Of a stretch of 64,000 nt of DNA, positions 36,888-48,797 are shown in pieces. Under the pieces are notes generated by a model. It saw only the letters and a program-made list of their open reading frames with translations. It did not search any database and was not told the origin of the DNA. The DNA is from Drosophila pseudoobscura (taxonomy: Eukaryota > Arthropoda > Insecta > Diptera > Drosophilidae). The stretch is from NCBI RefSeq assembly GCF_009870125.1, contig NC_046679.1, forward strand, positions 1,364,001-1,428,000, read 5' to 3'. The translations under genes and the position numbers were made by a program. Each line of letters begins with the position of its first letter. Position 1 is the stretch's first letter.

Positions 36888-39800
36888 CGGCTGGTGGGCT
36901 TAAAAAAGCATCAAATTTCATATTCAAAATGGCACTTTACATGTTCAGCATAATTTATAAATGCACGCAGCACCAGCACCAGCAGCAGCAGCAGAGACAG
37001 CAGCGGGAGGCAGCAACAGACCTGAAATGTGCTGCGGTGGCCATATTTTTGAGGCAACATTGTCGACACTCGGGTCCAGGCAGGACTCTCTTTTGGAGGA
37101 GGATGGCTAGTGGATGGCAGTAGCAGGACTATCGATGGCATCGTGGCACTATCCGGCCAAGGAGTTGAGTAGCTGTATGACCAGATTGGAGAGCATCTTT
37201 GGAATATGGTGGAATCTATGGAGTCCACGTGTATGATAGACCCAACCATTCGAATGCTCATTCTTCAAGAGCCAACCAATGATTACCGTATCTAATAACT
37301 GCTTTATCTTACCATCAATCAAACATAATCGAATGATTCCCCGATAAGGGTATATTGTCTTCGTAGTGGCTGCTTTCCTGTTCAGGTTATCCTTGTGTGG
37401 ACATAGCAAACAGCAAACATGCCACAGTCCTGTTCCTGCCTCTGTCCCTGTCCCTGCCCCTGCCAATGCCACTGTCCTGGCATTCTGCCACCAGCCTTTG
37501 TCCAAGGTGTATGATGATTTTAATGGCCTCTCTTCAGTGCCAGGGGCAGGGGGACAGATGCAGAGCCAGAACCAGAGCCTGGCCAACATGTTGAAAGGAT
37601 TGCTGCGAGTTACGCCATGACCAGGCCATGCCATGCCGCACAGGCCGCACAGGCCGCATGCCGCGCCTACGTCCGTGTCCTGCCACAGTTGATTGGCTGT
37701 TATTTTCGGTGTTGACGCAGCCGGAATGGAAGAGTGGAAGGAGTGTACGTGGGGCAGCTGTTGAAATTTGCATATCAAAAACGGGGCAGGACATCCATGG
37801 CCATTCCCCAGGACTCGTATCCGTGTATCCATGTGTTTTTGTGTGTGTGCCGTGTCCACAGTGGTGTAATGGCCCGCCAAAGCCTCCTGGCCCGGACAGC
37901 CAGCCTCTGGCTGTGCCAGCGGCTCTATGAATTTATGAACATAATATAAATTTATTTTTGCAAACTTTTCATGTTTTTGTTTGGGCCACCAAAAATCTGC
38001 ATGGATGCCCCAGGACCCCCAGCCTCACACAACTCCATCCACAGCCACATCCTGCAGCTGAATGGCGGAGGACCAGGACAACAAAGGGATTGTTGTGTCA
38101 GTTTGGACCGCACACACACATACACTGGGACACTGGGAGTATCTGTGTGTGTGTGTGCTGCTTTCAACTGTGCTTTCGAGCACGTTCAAGTTTATTTATG
38201 CGTATGCAGAATACTTAATGAAAATTTAAATGTAAAAGTTACTCACAGATGCTGCAGGGAAGAGCAGGCTCTCTGTGGGGATGCCGCATGCTGCATGCTG
38301 CATGCTACATGCCACTCGTAGTCGTACCACCTTCCACGGGCTCAGAGGCAGGAGCAGCTCTCTCCCAAATGGAGTCCTGGGATGCACTTTACTGATCCGA
38401 AATTCACAGAAAGCGAGAGAGACATTTTCTTTAGTTTCTTTGTCGTAATCCAAACGATTATGCTTTTCCATTCGGAAACGGAAACAGAAACAGAAACACA
38501 AACGAGACAAATGCAGAAAAATATTTAAAATTAAATTGGGAGGGGGCGGGCGGCAGTCGGCGGTGGATACAGCCTCGGCTGTAAGCCCGGCCACTGAGCC
38601 CTTGAGTCCGGCTTCAGCTGATTATGCAAATGCAATGCGACCGCACGCCCGGCGACATTCTCGTACGCCTTTTAATGGGATCGGGATCCCCCTGCAGGAC
38701 CATTCGATTTAGATGCAAATTCATCACAAAGCCAGGACGGGACCCAAGAAAACAATAAAACTGACCAGGGCATGCATAAGGCAGGACAGTCCTCCCAGGA
38801 GCACCCGCAGATCCCACCATTTAAATTAGAGTTTTCGGAATGCTAAGTTTCATGCACTCCCAGTCCCAGCCAGAGATCTGCCTCGTTGTTGGCCAAATAC
38901 ACAAAACATAACTCACAAATCCAATTGCCATAAATAAAAAACTTTTGCCTGCATGTCGGCAGCAGCCACCGAACAGAACAGAAAGGATCAAGGATGGCCT
39001 CCGGAATGGGGCAGGACTCGGCGGGGCCTGTAACTCCATCAAATGATGTACAAGTTAACACATTTGCTGCATAAATCTTGTTCAGAAAGTCTAAACGGCG
39101 CACGAACAATTCTCGCAAGTCGAGTTATTCAAAAATCGCTTCTAAATTGGCTACACTTGCCACAGTCCCCGCCCCCCGGCCACCGCTCGCCACATCTGCC
39201 CCAGTCCCCGCTCCTGCCCCGTCCGCATGTGGCTGTTGTTTTGCTGTTGCCATGCAGCTTTCGATTTGTGTGTAGATTTCGTGCACATTTATCTTGGGGC
39301 AGCTTAGGCGAAAAGTTATGAAATATGCGCACGAGCGCCGCACAAATTGTCGAGCGGTTCGAGGGGCAGCGTTGCGGCAAGGGTTGCCAGGATGGCTCCA
39401 CGGCTGGGTCTCGACTGGATATGGATGCTGGCCCTGGCATATCGTTCAGAAATCTGTTTGCTCGTTTGCTCTTTCCGACTGTCCGCGAAAGCACTTGACA
39501 AACTTGGGATGCACTGCCCCCAGAAGGATATTGGGGTTTGTTAAATCGGTGAAAAACATTCTTTGCAAAGGAAATATAAATAGACACCAATTTAGCCATA
39601 AAAATCGGATTTCTCTGCCAAAGCTACCCCTAAACAAAGTTCGATATTTCTCCATCAATGAGACAGTACCTCTCCCCGCCTCTCTCTCTCTCTCTCTCTC
39701 TTCATATTGCAACCCTCTGTCTCACCATCTCTCAACAGCGTGTGTGTTAGAATTAAATAAAATAAAATTAAATGTATATAAAATTAGGTTAATGCCTTTC

Positions 39801-41474
39801 CCCAGCATCCACAGTCCGTTGGGCCACGACCGAAACAAAGTTGGAAAAAGGAAAGATGCCAGCGAATTTTATTATACGTGGTATGCCACAGAGCACAAGG
39901 GTATATTGGATTCATAGAAACGTTGGCAAAAGAGTGAGAGGAATTCTCTTATATCGAAAACTGATTCGGGAACCGATTCTGAGACTCCCTACCCGATTAG
40001 CGGGTATCTAATAGTCGGAATGTCTGGGGTGGCCTTCCTACTTGTTTTATTGCTATGTAGATGAGCCAAGGGAGGGAGCCAAGGGTGGGCACGGATGTAC
40101 TGGGGGTGTCATTAGGAGTGGGGCACGGGCCTGGACGCACTTTCATGCACCCCTCCACATACGTGCCCCAGTGCCTGCCGCTGCCCCACAAAACAAGCGA
40201 CTTAAACAGGACTTATGGTTATCTTCGCATTTTATGGATATTGCGTTGCCACTGTGCTGCAGGACAGGCGGGGGGAGACGATGCCACGAAATAAATGAAC
40301 TTAGTCGCAGCCATATGTTTGCCAAATGCCATGCCGTATGTAAATGTTGCACAGCAAACACTTTAATTTGGCCAGAGACAGCGGAAAGGGAGGGAGGGAG
40401 ACCAGAGAGAGAAAGGGAGAGGAGTGCCGCGGCAAGGACATTTGAGGCATTAACTTAATGGCGCGAATGGAGAAAAGCGAGAGTGACAGGGCAGTGGCAG
40501 AGGCAGAGAAAGCAATGGAAATCCTCGCTGAACTTGACGCAAATGAAGAGAAAATCAGCCTCCGAAGATCCACGGAAGAATGCTGCGCCGCAATGGTGGA
40601 AATTTCTTTGGCAGCCAAAAATAAAATGCGGCCCTGCAGCGAGAGTTAAGCCTACTTAAGCCCACGTTGCATGTTGCATGCAGCACTCGGCAGCCAGCGG
40701 CAGTTGCAACTGAAACTGTTCCAGCACGGGACACGAGACATGGTGCACGGGCACGGACTCGGACACGGACACGATACGTTGCACCATTTGTCGTTGAAGC
40801 TAAGCCCACTTAAGCCCTAAAAAACAGAGCAGACAAAGACGGAGCGCGGAGCTCGGAGGAGGAGAAGGAGCGCAGACGTTTCTACATTTTTGGACTGTTG
40901 CCGTTCAATTTGACTTATGGGTTCGTTTGCTCTCGCCTGTCCCGCTATTAATAGATACGCGCCCTCGTAATCTGCTCATCATCAGAGCTCCAGAAGCACT
41001 GCGGCCCCCATTCCACCATTGCATTGCGCGGAGATGATGATCAAGTGGAGTGGATTGTGGATTGACTGGGATGGCAGGTTCCGCCGCAGAGATGCCTGCC
41101 GAGAGGAAAATTATGAAGAGCTCTCCGTCCCTGCTTTGGTCCCAGTCCCGGTCCCGGTCCCGTCCGATAATTGGCAGCAATTTCACGCCCTGCCAGCCCC
41201 ACGCGCCTCCTCCGCTCAATTGTTTCGTATGAAATACGATCGAATATCCACAAACAGACACCAATTGGGAGATTCCGGGGGAAATTGGAGTTTCCTCTGC
41301 GATTTTTTTTCAATTTTTGGGTGAAATTCAGCCGTGACGTGGAGCAAATCGCCCCGCGAACTGCCTCATTACTCTCATGAGTTGTGGACGGGAGTGTGGA
41401 GGCGTAATTAGAAGCCGGTTCCAGGGATTAATCCCATGGATATTCAAATTCAGGGAGTCCCCTTCTGTTTGCAG

Positions 41475-41718
41475 GGATAACAAACAAAATATTAAAACAT
41501 GTCAATATATTTGTGTAGAGCATCGTTTGGAGACACGCTCCAGCGAGTGGAACGTGATCTCCGAGGAGGCTGAATCTCTGCTGCCGGACTCCAAGTCACG
41601 CCTCAGTGGCAGCAGCATGCACGGAATATCTAACCTAAGCCAGAGTTCCTGCCTCCTGGCTCTTCGAGGCATTTCCGAACAGAAGACACAAACGTACAAT
41701 CACGGCATTCCCAGCTAA
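41475..41718 (+). CDS. Candidate terminal coding exon, no parent gene identified
   Basis: A strong acceptor (CCTTCTGTTTGCAG to 41474), or a weaker one at 41518, opens into a frame ending in a TAA at 41716-41718. From 41519 the codons look coding, giving SSEWNVISEEAESLLPDSKS followed by a Ser/Leu-rich stretch and ending YNHGIPS. No upstream partner exon with matching phase was found on the plus strand, and frames of this length arise by chance. It could be the tail of an unseen gene, a decayed exon, or noise. Confidence 0.25.
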
Positions 41719-43454
41719 AAATATACACAAACTACTCGTATATTCGAATCATTCGCAAGAAAGCCAAAGATACACTTGAAAAGTATCTTTAAGGTTCCTT
41801 CGCAAGCCAATCCGTGAGAGGAGCAGGACTCGAGTGCGCCCCCCATTAAAATGCCATTGTGTGCGCCATTTTGCCGGTGCTCTGTTCTGTTCGGTTTTCA
41901 CCCCTTCCCATAGTAGATGGAACCACCCCCAAGAACCAAGAAGAACAGGGTCGGCCTCCACTCCAGTGCTCCCCCCTTTAATTATGATTCAGTGCACACA
42001 AACTTTTTGTTGCGTGCCACTCGCTTTTCGTCCTTGTTGTTTTTGTTGTTGCCACTGCTCTTGTTTCTGTTGCTGCTGTGCCTTGTGCTAACTTTTCAAT
42101 TCCTAATTATAATTAGAGAATCGGTTGTGTTCATAAATATTAAAAAGGGTCGTCCTGCGCTGCCTGCCCTCGCCTGGTGCTGCTGCTCCTCCTTCTGCTG
42201 GATGGTTGGTGCTGCCAACGACATTGTATGAATAATTAACTCGAGTCGTTTTAAGGGACACCCCAGGCAAATGGTGGAGGAGAACTGATGTAGGGGGAAG
42301 TGGCGGGAGTGCTCCACCATTTGCCATCGCCTGGCATGCGCCATTTTGTTGTGTACTTGGCCAAGAGAAATTCCTCTAATGGAACAACCAGAAGCAACAG
42401 CAGCAACAAGATAACTTCCTTTCAAAGAAGCAGAGAGTATGGAGAGCTAGGGGTAAGGGTATGGCGTGTAACAGTCGGAGGAGTAACGGCGACATGTCAT
42501 GAATTTATGAATTTTTGCATTTTTAATGTAATTTGGGCCACGCCACGCAGCATTCACCGAACAGAATGGAGTGGAGTGGTCTCGGAGATGCAAGAATAAG
42601 CCAGAATAGGCGAGGAAAACAAGTGTAAGATACATCGTTAAACATGAAAGGAAGAGTTGGTCCGGGAGCCAGGGCTTGAGATGCGCTTGACGATCATTCT
42701 AATGGCAAGGATATGATATTATTGGCTGCTCTATATGATACCAAAATGAAAATTTAAGATTTTTGTAATATTAACTTTCTTTATATGTAGATCGGTCTAG
42801 AAATTTGAGGAGATTCTTTGTCGTTTGAATTTCGCGCCAAATAAGTATTAAACTGGTTCATTTATTATCTGGAACCACTGAACCGAACCGAACTGAAACG
42901 CGCCTAACAGTACCGCAAGTACTGGGACGGAAATGACCAACAAATTGCACAGCAGCGCCACGGGACGCTTTTGTTTGGAACTAGCTAAAAAGACACCTGG
43001 CGGATTCTTGTGGAAAAATATTCAAAGATATGGCGCCACTCCAACTGGACTTCGCCCGCCATCTAGCGACTTTTTCTAAGTGCTTGTTCTTATCGGCGGT
43101 AGGAGGCGGTAAGTTGGGCGGGTACGTTGGCGAAGATCATACACGTTTAAAAAAAGAGACTGAAAAGACATGAATACTAAAATAAATCAAAATGAAAATG
43201 CACAAGAAAAAATACAATACAAAAAGTAAGAAGATGAACAAAATATTTGGAAAAAAGTCTTGGGGTTCCAAAATACAACTTAAGACGATAAAATAACAAA
43301 GATTTTTTGTGCATTTATGTTTTTATTATCGTCAACCATATTAAGTATTATGAAAGATCTATAACCATAATCGCTGTAACTTAGCTGTTTACCTTTCAGC
43401 TCGCCTTCCTAAACTGTGGGTGGGATGTATTTACGTTTCTTTATCGCAGCACTA

Positions 43455-43520
43455 CTAAAATAAAATAGAAAAGGAGTGAAAATTATAAGCCGAGGCTGAG
43501 GCCGATCTCTGCTTTACTTA
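43455..43520 (-). other. Probable 3'UTR intron of the acylphosphatase-like gene
   Basis: On the minus strand a consensus donor GTAAGT lies at 43520-43515, 24 bases after the stop codon, and an acceptor ending TTTTATTTTAG ends at 43455. The 66-base length is typical of short fly introns. The junction is too close to the stop to predict nonsense-mediated decay. Confidence 0.5.
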
Positions 43521-43544
43521 CGCGTCCTGTCGTAGATTATTTTC

Positions 43545-43979
43545 TTAATTTTTCCTGGTTCTTGGCAACACTCGGCTCACCGGTCGATTTTTCTTATTCA
43601 CCGGTAAACTGAGACGCAAAGAGAAGGCCGTGAACTCCGGCTGGGTGCAGAGCGTGAAAGTTGAGAAAACTGTCTTCTTCTCAAAGGGCTGGAGGATGCA
43701 GGACTCCTCGACCCAACCGCGAATGCTAAGTATGTCCTTGATCCGGCCTTCCATAACGCCAAACACCTGCTGCGCCTTCGCGTTGCAAGTAAACCAGCCG
43801 TTGACGCCGCGCTCTTCGCATCGTTCCTTGAACCGGCCACGGAAGTAGACGCCCGGCTGGATATGGTATAGCATGAACTCGGTCTGGGCCAGGTGCCGAT
43901 TGCTGTGTCCAACCCAGAACTCTGGACACTGGTCGCTCTTTTCGATCTGCGAGTCAGGATTCCTTGCCAAGTCCCCCAT
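43545..43979 (-). CDS. Acylphosphatase-fold protein, divergent
   Basis: The ATG at 43979 (MGDLARNPDS) gives 144 residues; the longer frame from 44003 would need a TTG start. Residues 33-123 follow the acylphosphatase pattern: PGVYFRGRF (42-50), matching the phosphate-binding GVxFR loop with catalytic Arg47, then GVNGWF (58-63), then QVFGVMEGRI (71-80) matching the GxVxGxxxG strand, and IRGWVE (86-91). Acylphosphatases are small enzymes (about 100 residues) that hydrolyse the acyl-phosphate bond. The usual catalytic Asn, three residues after the Trp, is Cys65 here, with Asn66 next to it, so activity is doubtful. N- and C-terminal extensions (about 30 and 20 residues, the latter basic) are unusual. 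Flies have several acylphosphatase paralogues, and I cannot say which this matches. Confidence 0.75.
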   Translation of the reverse strand: MGDLARNPDSQIEKSDQCPEFWVGHSNRHLAQTEFMLYHIQPGVYFRGRFKERCEERGVNGWFTCNAKAQQVFGVMEGRIKDILSIRGWVEESCILQPFEKKTVFSTFTLCTQPEFTAFSLRLSLPVNKKNRPVSRVLPRTRKN

Positions 43980-46900
43980 CGTCGTAAGATGTGCAAAATT
44001 CAATTTGAATAAGATTGAACTCTGACTTCGTTTGTGTTTGACTCCTGTGGTTGTTCAATGTGTACCAGTTGGCATTTTTCTAAGAGCTTACTGCGACCAG
44101 CTTCTAGATGATGATTCAGACAATATGTGCTGTCAAAAGATCATTTATTATGATTCATATTTGAAATTATAGATCGTCGGATGCTTCGGATGTGTAGGCA
44201 TGCGCCACAATTATTGATTCAAGGAGTCCTCATTTGACTCAATCCTTCCGATTTGCAGCGCAAATATTAATCGATTCTGGTGAAAGTGCAAGATTAGGTA
44301 CTTGCTTCCATATATTTATATCATTTATATGTAAAGAAAAGAAATTAAAAAATTAAAAAGAGTTTAAGCCGCATTATAGTTTTTTAAAAACATATTTAAG
44401 CCGTGGTTTATTTGTTTTACTTGAAAATCGCATTAAAGGGGATTCCAGCAGATACGATTAGTCCTGTATCCAGCAGATACGAATTGTGTTTGCTTGTAGG
44501 TCAATTGGCAGCTTAAAATTCGGAAATAAGTCTAAATAGTTATACAACTATTCCCCAGCGATTGTTTAATTCCATGCAAATATATTGGAATAAAGGGTAT
44601 CCGTTTAAAATGGCCCTCAACCATCCAAACCACTTTCAGGCTAGAGCAAGTTCAATCCTCGCGTCACTTCATCTTCATTTTATCCGGCAGATTGCAGCAA
44701 TAGCTGGGCAATGGAAAGCTCCTCGAATGCAGGAATGCAAAAACACGGAATTAATGACACACCGGGCAGACAACCACATGAGACCCATAAACCAATAACC
44801 AAGCGTAACCCGAAAGTTAGCAAACAAACACACAGTCGTGCAGGTGCAGGTGCAGGTGCAGAGGCAGAGGCAAGGCCGGATGGGGCATGCAGCAAGAAGG
44901 ACAACGCACCGGCATTGGCATGCAGTTGGCAAAGTGAAACTAAAGCTACACATGATACACATATCTACTCGGACAGGGGCGGCAACGGCAGCGGCACCTG
45001 GCCAGATCAGGGTCATAATCCGCTGGCCAGAAAAAGAAGAGCAGCCAACAGCACAATCAACTTCGACTGTGTGGGGCAGGAGGAGATTGGTATTCGGATT
45101 GGTATCTGGGTACACGACAGGTGTATAGTTTTGGCGCTGGCGTTGGCTTTGGCTTTGGGTTCGGGTTCGGGGTTGGGTTCGTGACCACAAATCGTACGCT
45201 AAAACCCATTTTGGCTTGCCTTTGGGGAGCAGGATGGATGAGTGGTGGCTGTGGCAGGGGGCGGCGGCATCAAATTAGATTTCAACGGAGGTTACAGACT
45301 CCCTCTCCCCCTCTCTATCTATAGTATATCCTTCCACCTGATGTCTTTCCCTTCGCATTTGGCCACTCAAAAGGACAAAGGATGAGGCAAGCGGAAAAGG
45401 CCAAGCAAAAGCCTTGCCTGCGGGCCCCGAAAAGTCCAAAGTGACACTGGCAGGCATCGCCTCGCATCGCAACGCAGTCGAAACATTTTAAAAGCATCTT
45501 CATCATAAATCCGTAGAATGAAAAACGATGCATGCCACACACGTACCCGTACCCCATGCCCGAGCACGAGGAGTACAAATTTAGTTACATATTTTGCTTG
45601 TTAGCTTTCTCTCTGGTGCCACTCCTTGTGGCAAGGCAAAAGCAAACGCAAAGGCAAAGTGATATTGTCCCCTTGTGGCTTAACTTGTCATGCGACTGTG
45701 GCTGGGCTTGGAAGGACCTTTTTACATTTGGGGCCAGCAGCAACAGCACTACCACAGAGTACGGGAGTACGGAGCACGGAGTACGGAGCTCCCTTGCAGA
45801 GGCCGCATTTTATGAATTATTCAAAATGATCATAATAAATTGCTGCAGTCCTTGGCAGGAGCTCGAACCGGAAAGTGGCTCCCCTTTATCGCCTGCCATA
45901 TTTTTTCGTTTCCTGGGTGCACTTTTCGTTAAAATGTTTTATCGTCTTCCAGCAGACCCACAGCCCGGTGGCATGCAACACCGATGGCACTCCTACTCGT
46001 GAAACAGCGTTGACATCTCTGTGCTATTATCGCAACTTAGTCCATCGGTGCGGTGTATATCGATGGAAGGCCAAGATATTTGCTGAAACTCAAACAGACT
46101 TGGGTACTCCATGACCAACGAGCTGGAGCTCTGGAATCTTCAGATATGCTAAATGAATCATGCTGATGGCTTGCTGAAATCTGAAAGCTGAAAGTTTCGC
46201 TCATTAAGTCCTTGAACAATGAAAGCACCGCCGCCACCAGCCAAAGTGCTCTCCGAAGTAGTTGCTGCTTGAGAAAACAGAACTTTCCGAACAATATAAA
46301 TCAATTTCTTGGCAGGAGTCCAGGCCACAATGGAAACTGGAAGCTGGATGCTGCCAGCCGCCTAAAAACAAAGCCCTTCTTCATCTTCGTCTTCAGTTCA
46401 GTTCAGTTCGGTTCTGTTTATTTGTTTGCCACTAAGCAAAGCTTCGAACTTTGGCGTCGAGGCGGAAGCACCTGGCAAGCACCTAGGATGCTGCATGGAT
46501 ACGACGAGTATGTTCCCCATCGCCATCGAGAGGAAGGCCCAACTGGCTTAAGTGAATGTTCCACCGATGCACGGAAGCCGTGGCTGGAGGAGAAACAGGC
46601 ACGTTGATTGATTATCGACACAGTTGGGCACTCAAAATTCCCCAAAACTGCAGCATTGAGTGATGATGATGAGGCCACTGGGTAAATTGCGGCTGCCAAA
46701 CCAGCTCTCCCGCCTAATGCCAGCCTTTGGGCAGACCTCGGACCTAGAGCCATGGCAATGGTAACGGCCATGCTCCAGCGATTGCAATCGCATCTCGTAC
46801 CCAAAGTGTTGTCCAGTTCCCATCACGAACATGGTGGGGCTCTGGCCGCAACCAAGCCAGTGCCTTTCATCACTCCTTTGATGCGGACGGGGGCCATCGC

Positions 46901-47922
46901 ACACACGGGTCTCGGTTCAATTCACAAGCCAAACCGTGCAAAAACAGGAACTGCCAATGCGAAATGTTCTGGTCCAGGACGTAGCCATTGATCTTTTTTG
47001 ATTTGTGCGAATTTTTGGCCTGCTGCCAATCGAGATCTTAAAGCACAAAGCCTCACAGTGCGTATGCGTAATTTGGCGGGATAGCTATCGCCTCAACATG
47101 AATTGTTTCTTTCTGTCTAATTGATTGTGATGGCTCCAGTGGCCATTTAGACGCCTGCCAGGATGCGTTCGACAGGAAGTCCGACGGCATCCGGGGCACG
47201 CCTAATTAGAGCCGATTAATGAGGCAGCATCTGGGCAGGGGACTCTATTGTTTCCAGCTATAGCTACAGCCATTTGCCATTGTATACGCATTTCGACTAA
47301 GTTGCACTCCCATTCGCATACACGCATTTGCAGACAGAGAAACGAGTACGAAACAAATTGTGTCCTTGCCGGGGCCCATTGTCCGCAGTCAGGACATCTG
47401 TACATACCTTGCTGGTATGTTGGGGCATTACAAAATTAGTTCGTTTTTGTGTGTGTGAGGGTGTGTATGTGCTTATGTGGGACGTCGGGTATTAAGAAAT
47501 CAGAAAGGATTACATTCCGATTTAAGCCAGGCCAAGCCGCCAGACGGCCCGTAGCAACAGGTAGCCGAAGGAGCAACAAAAGGCTCAGTTGGGTTGGTTT
47601 TCTTTGGAACCCTTCTGGCCGAGCCCCGAACTAAATTAAAAGCAAATGAAATAACCTTCATCTGGTTAATAGAAGGTCCTGCCCCGGCCCTTTGTGGCTG
47701 CGGCCATTGTTGGGGACTTACAAAGGTAAAGGAAACAGAAACTCGATTAATGCAGGCGCCAAAAATTGGACGCACCTCGGGGCGGATTGCTCGTCAGGAT
47801 TAGGGCACGCCCCCCACTGTGCGTGTGGGAGGGGGGAAAGTCTGCAGCACGGCAATCTCAAATTAGTTTTGGTTCTTGGCCATTGTGAAGGTCCGTCTGT
47901 CTGCTCTCTAGGAGAGAATCTC

Positions 47923-48036
47923 GTTAGTGGCACAAGAGATACTCACATTCCAGTCGTACCTTCTTCGTGCCTCTTCTTTTAAAGAACCTACGTCTTAGAT
48001 TTGTACTTAGTTCGTATCTCTTTTAGTGCCACTAAC
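47923..48036. repeat. Inverted repeat with 20-bp arms and 71-base loop
   Basis: The left arm (47923-47942, starting GTTAGTGGCAC) is fully complementary to the right arm (48014-48036, ending GTGCCACTAAC) apart from a three-base TTA bulge. This could be a hairpin RNA, the ends of a small transposon remnant, or a recent inverted duplication. Similar words (CTCGTTAGT and GCCATTAACG) recur at 48127-48180, suggesting a second, decayed copy. Confidence 0.6.
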
Positions 48037-48754
48037 ATATTCCAGATGTCTTAATTATTACGTAAATGATATTGCCAGTAGAGAATACCATCAACGACCT
48101 ACTTCTTCGGCGGCCATGGCATCGCCACTCATCTCGTTAGTATTCCCTCACCGTTCTGCAGCGCCATTAACGTGTCTCCCCGATGGCTGCATTATTCAGT
48201 AAACTCTATTAACATTTACGAACGCTGCGCTGCCCCAGGAGACGATGACGGTGACGGCTACGGTGATGGTAAGTAAATGTTTAACGAAGTTTCTTTCGGA
48301 AAACTATAAAGCTCAATTAATAACAATTTGGTGACCGAAACTTTTGGTCCAACCTGGGCTCGGTTGATTCTTTCTACAGCTGAGACCTGATGATTATGAA
48401 GAGGAGCTGCTGTTGCTGCTGCTGCTGCTCCTGAAGTCTCCTTCGTCTTCATCTTCATCTAGCGGAGCGCATGAAATTTTACGTTCTATAGGTGACCGAC
48501 CACAGCAGGAGAGTGAAGAGCAGGCAGTTTTGCTGCGGCTGCTGCTTCTACTTCGATTTACCTTTGTATTTTATTATGCCACTGGGAGCCATACGGCAAA
48601 AAAGTAAAAGCCATTTAAAAGCCAAAACTTTTGCAGGCCCACCTCCAGCACAACACCCACCTCGTGGCACTCCTGGCGCTCCTGCCACTCCGACAGTCCA
48701 CACCCTGACCCCGCAGAACCACTCTGAATGTGGGTTGACTCTTTGTATCCTCGT

Positions 48755-48788
<34 letters not shown>

Positions 48789-48797
48789 CAGCAGCAA
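48755..48797 (+). repeat. CAG trinucleotide repeat
   Basis: About ten CAG units with a GAG interruption. The surrounding frame has no start or splice support, so it is not called as a poly-Gln gene. Confidence 0.85.

Larger units (their letters stand above)
32850..43450. other. Gene-poor region between the small membrane-protein genes and the acylphosphatase-like gene
   Basis: No gene is firmly supported. The region has scattered short frames, a perfect two-copy 18-base tandem repeat at 34888-34923, a CCTGGT run at 36860-36887, CATGCTG repeats near 38285-38310 and a CT run near 39680-39702. One weak exon candidate (41475-41718) and one small frame (40458-40649) are treated separately. Around 43030-43070 there are GGCGCCA and CTAGATGGCG-type words resembling insulator-protein sites. 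Confidence 0.45.

Noticed and set aside
37149..37880. 243-codon minus-strand frame
   Set aside because: Cys/Trp/Gly-rich from simple repeats, with no signal, domain or promoter support.
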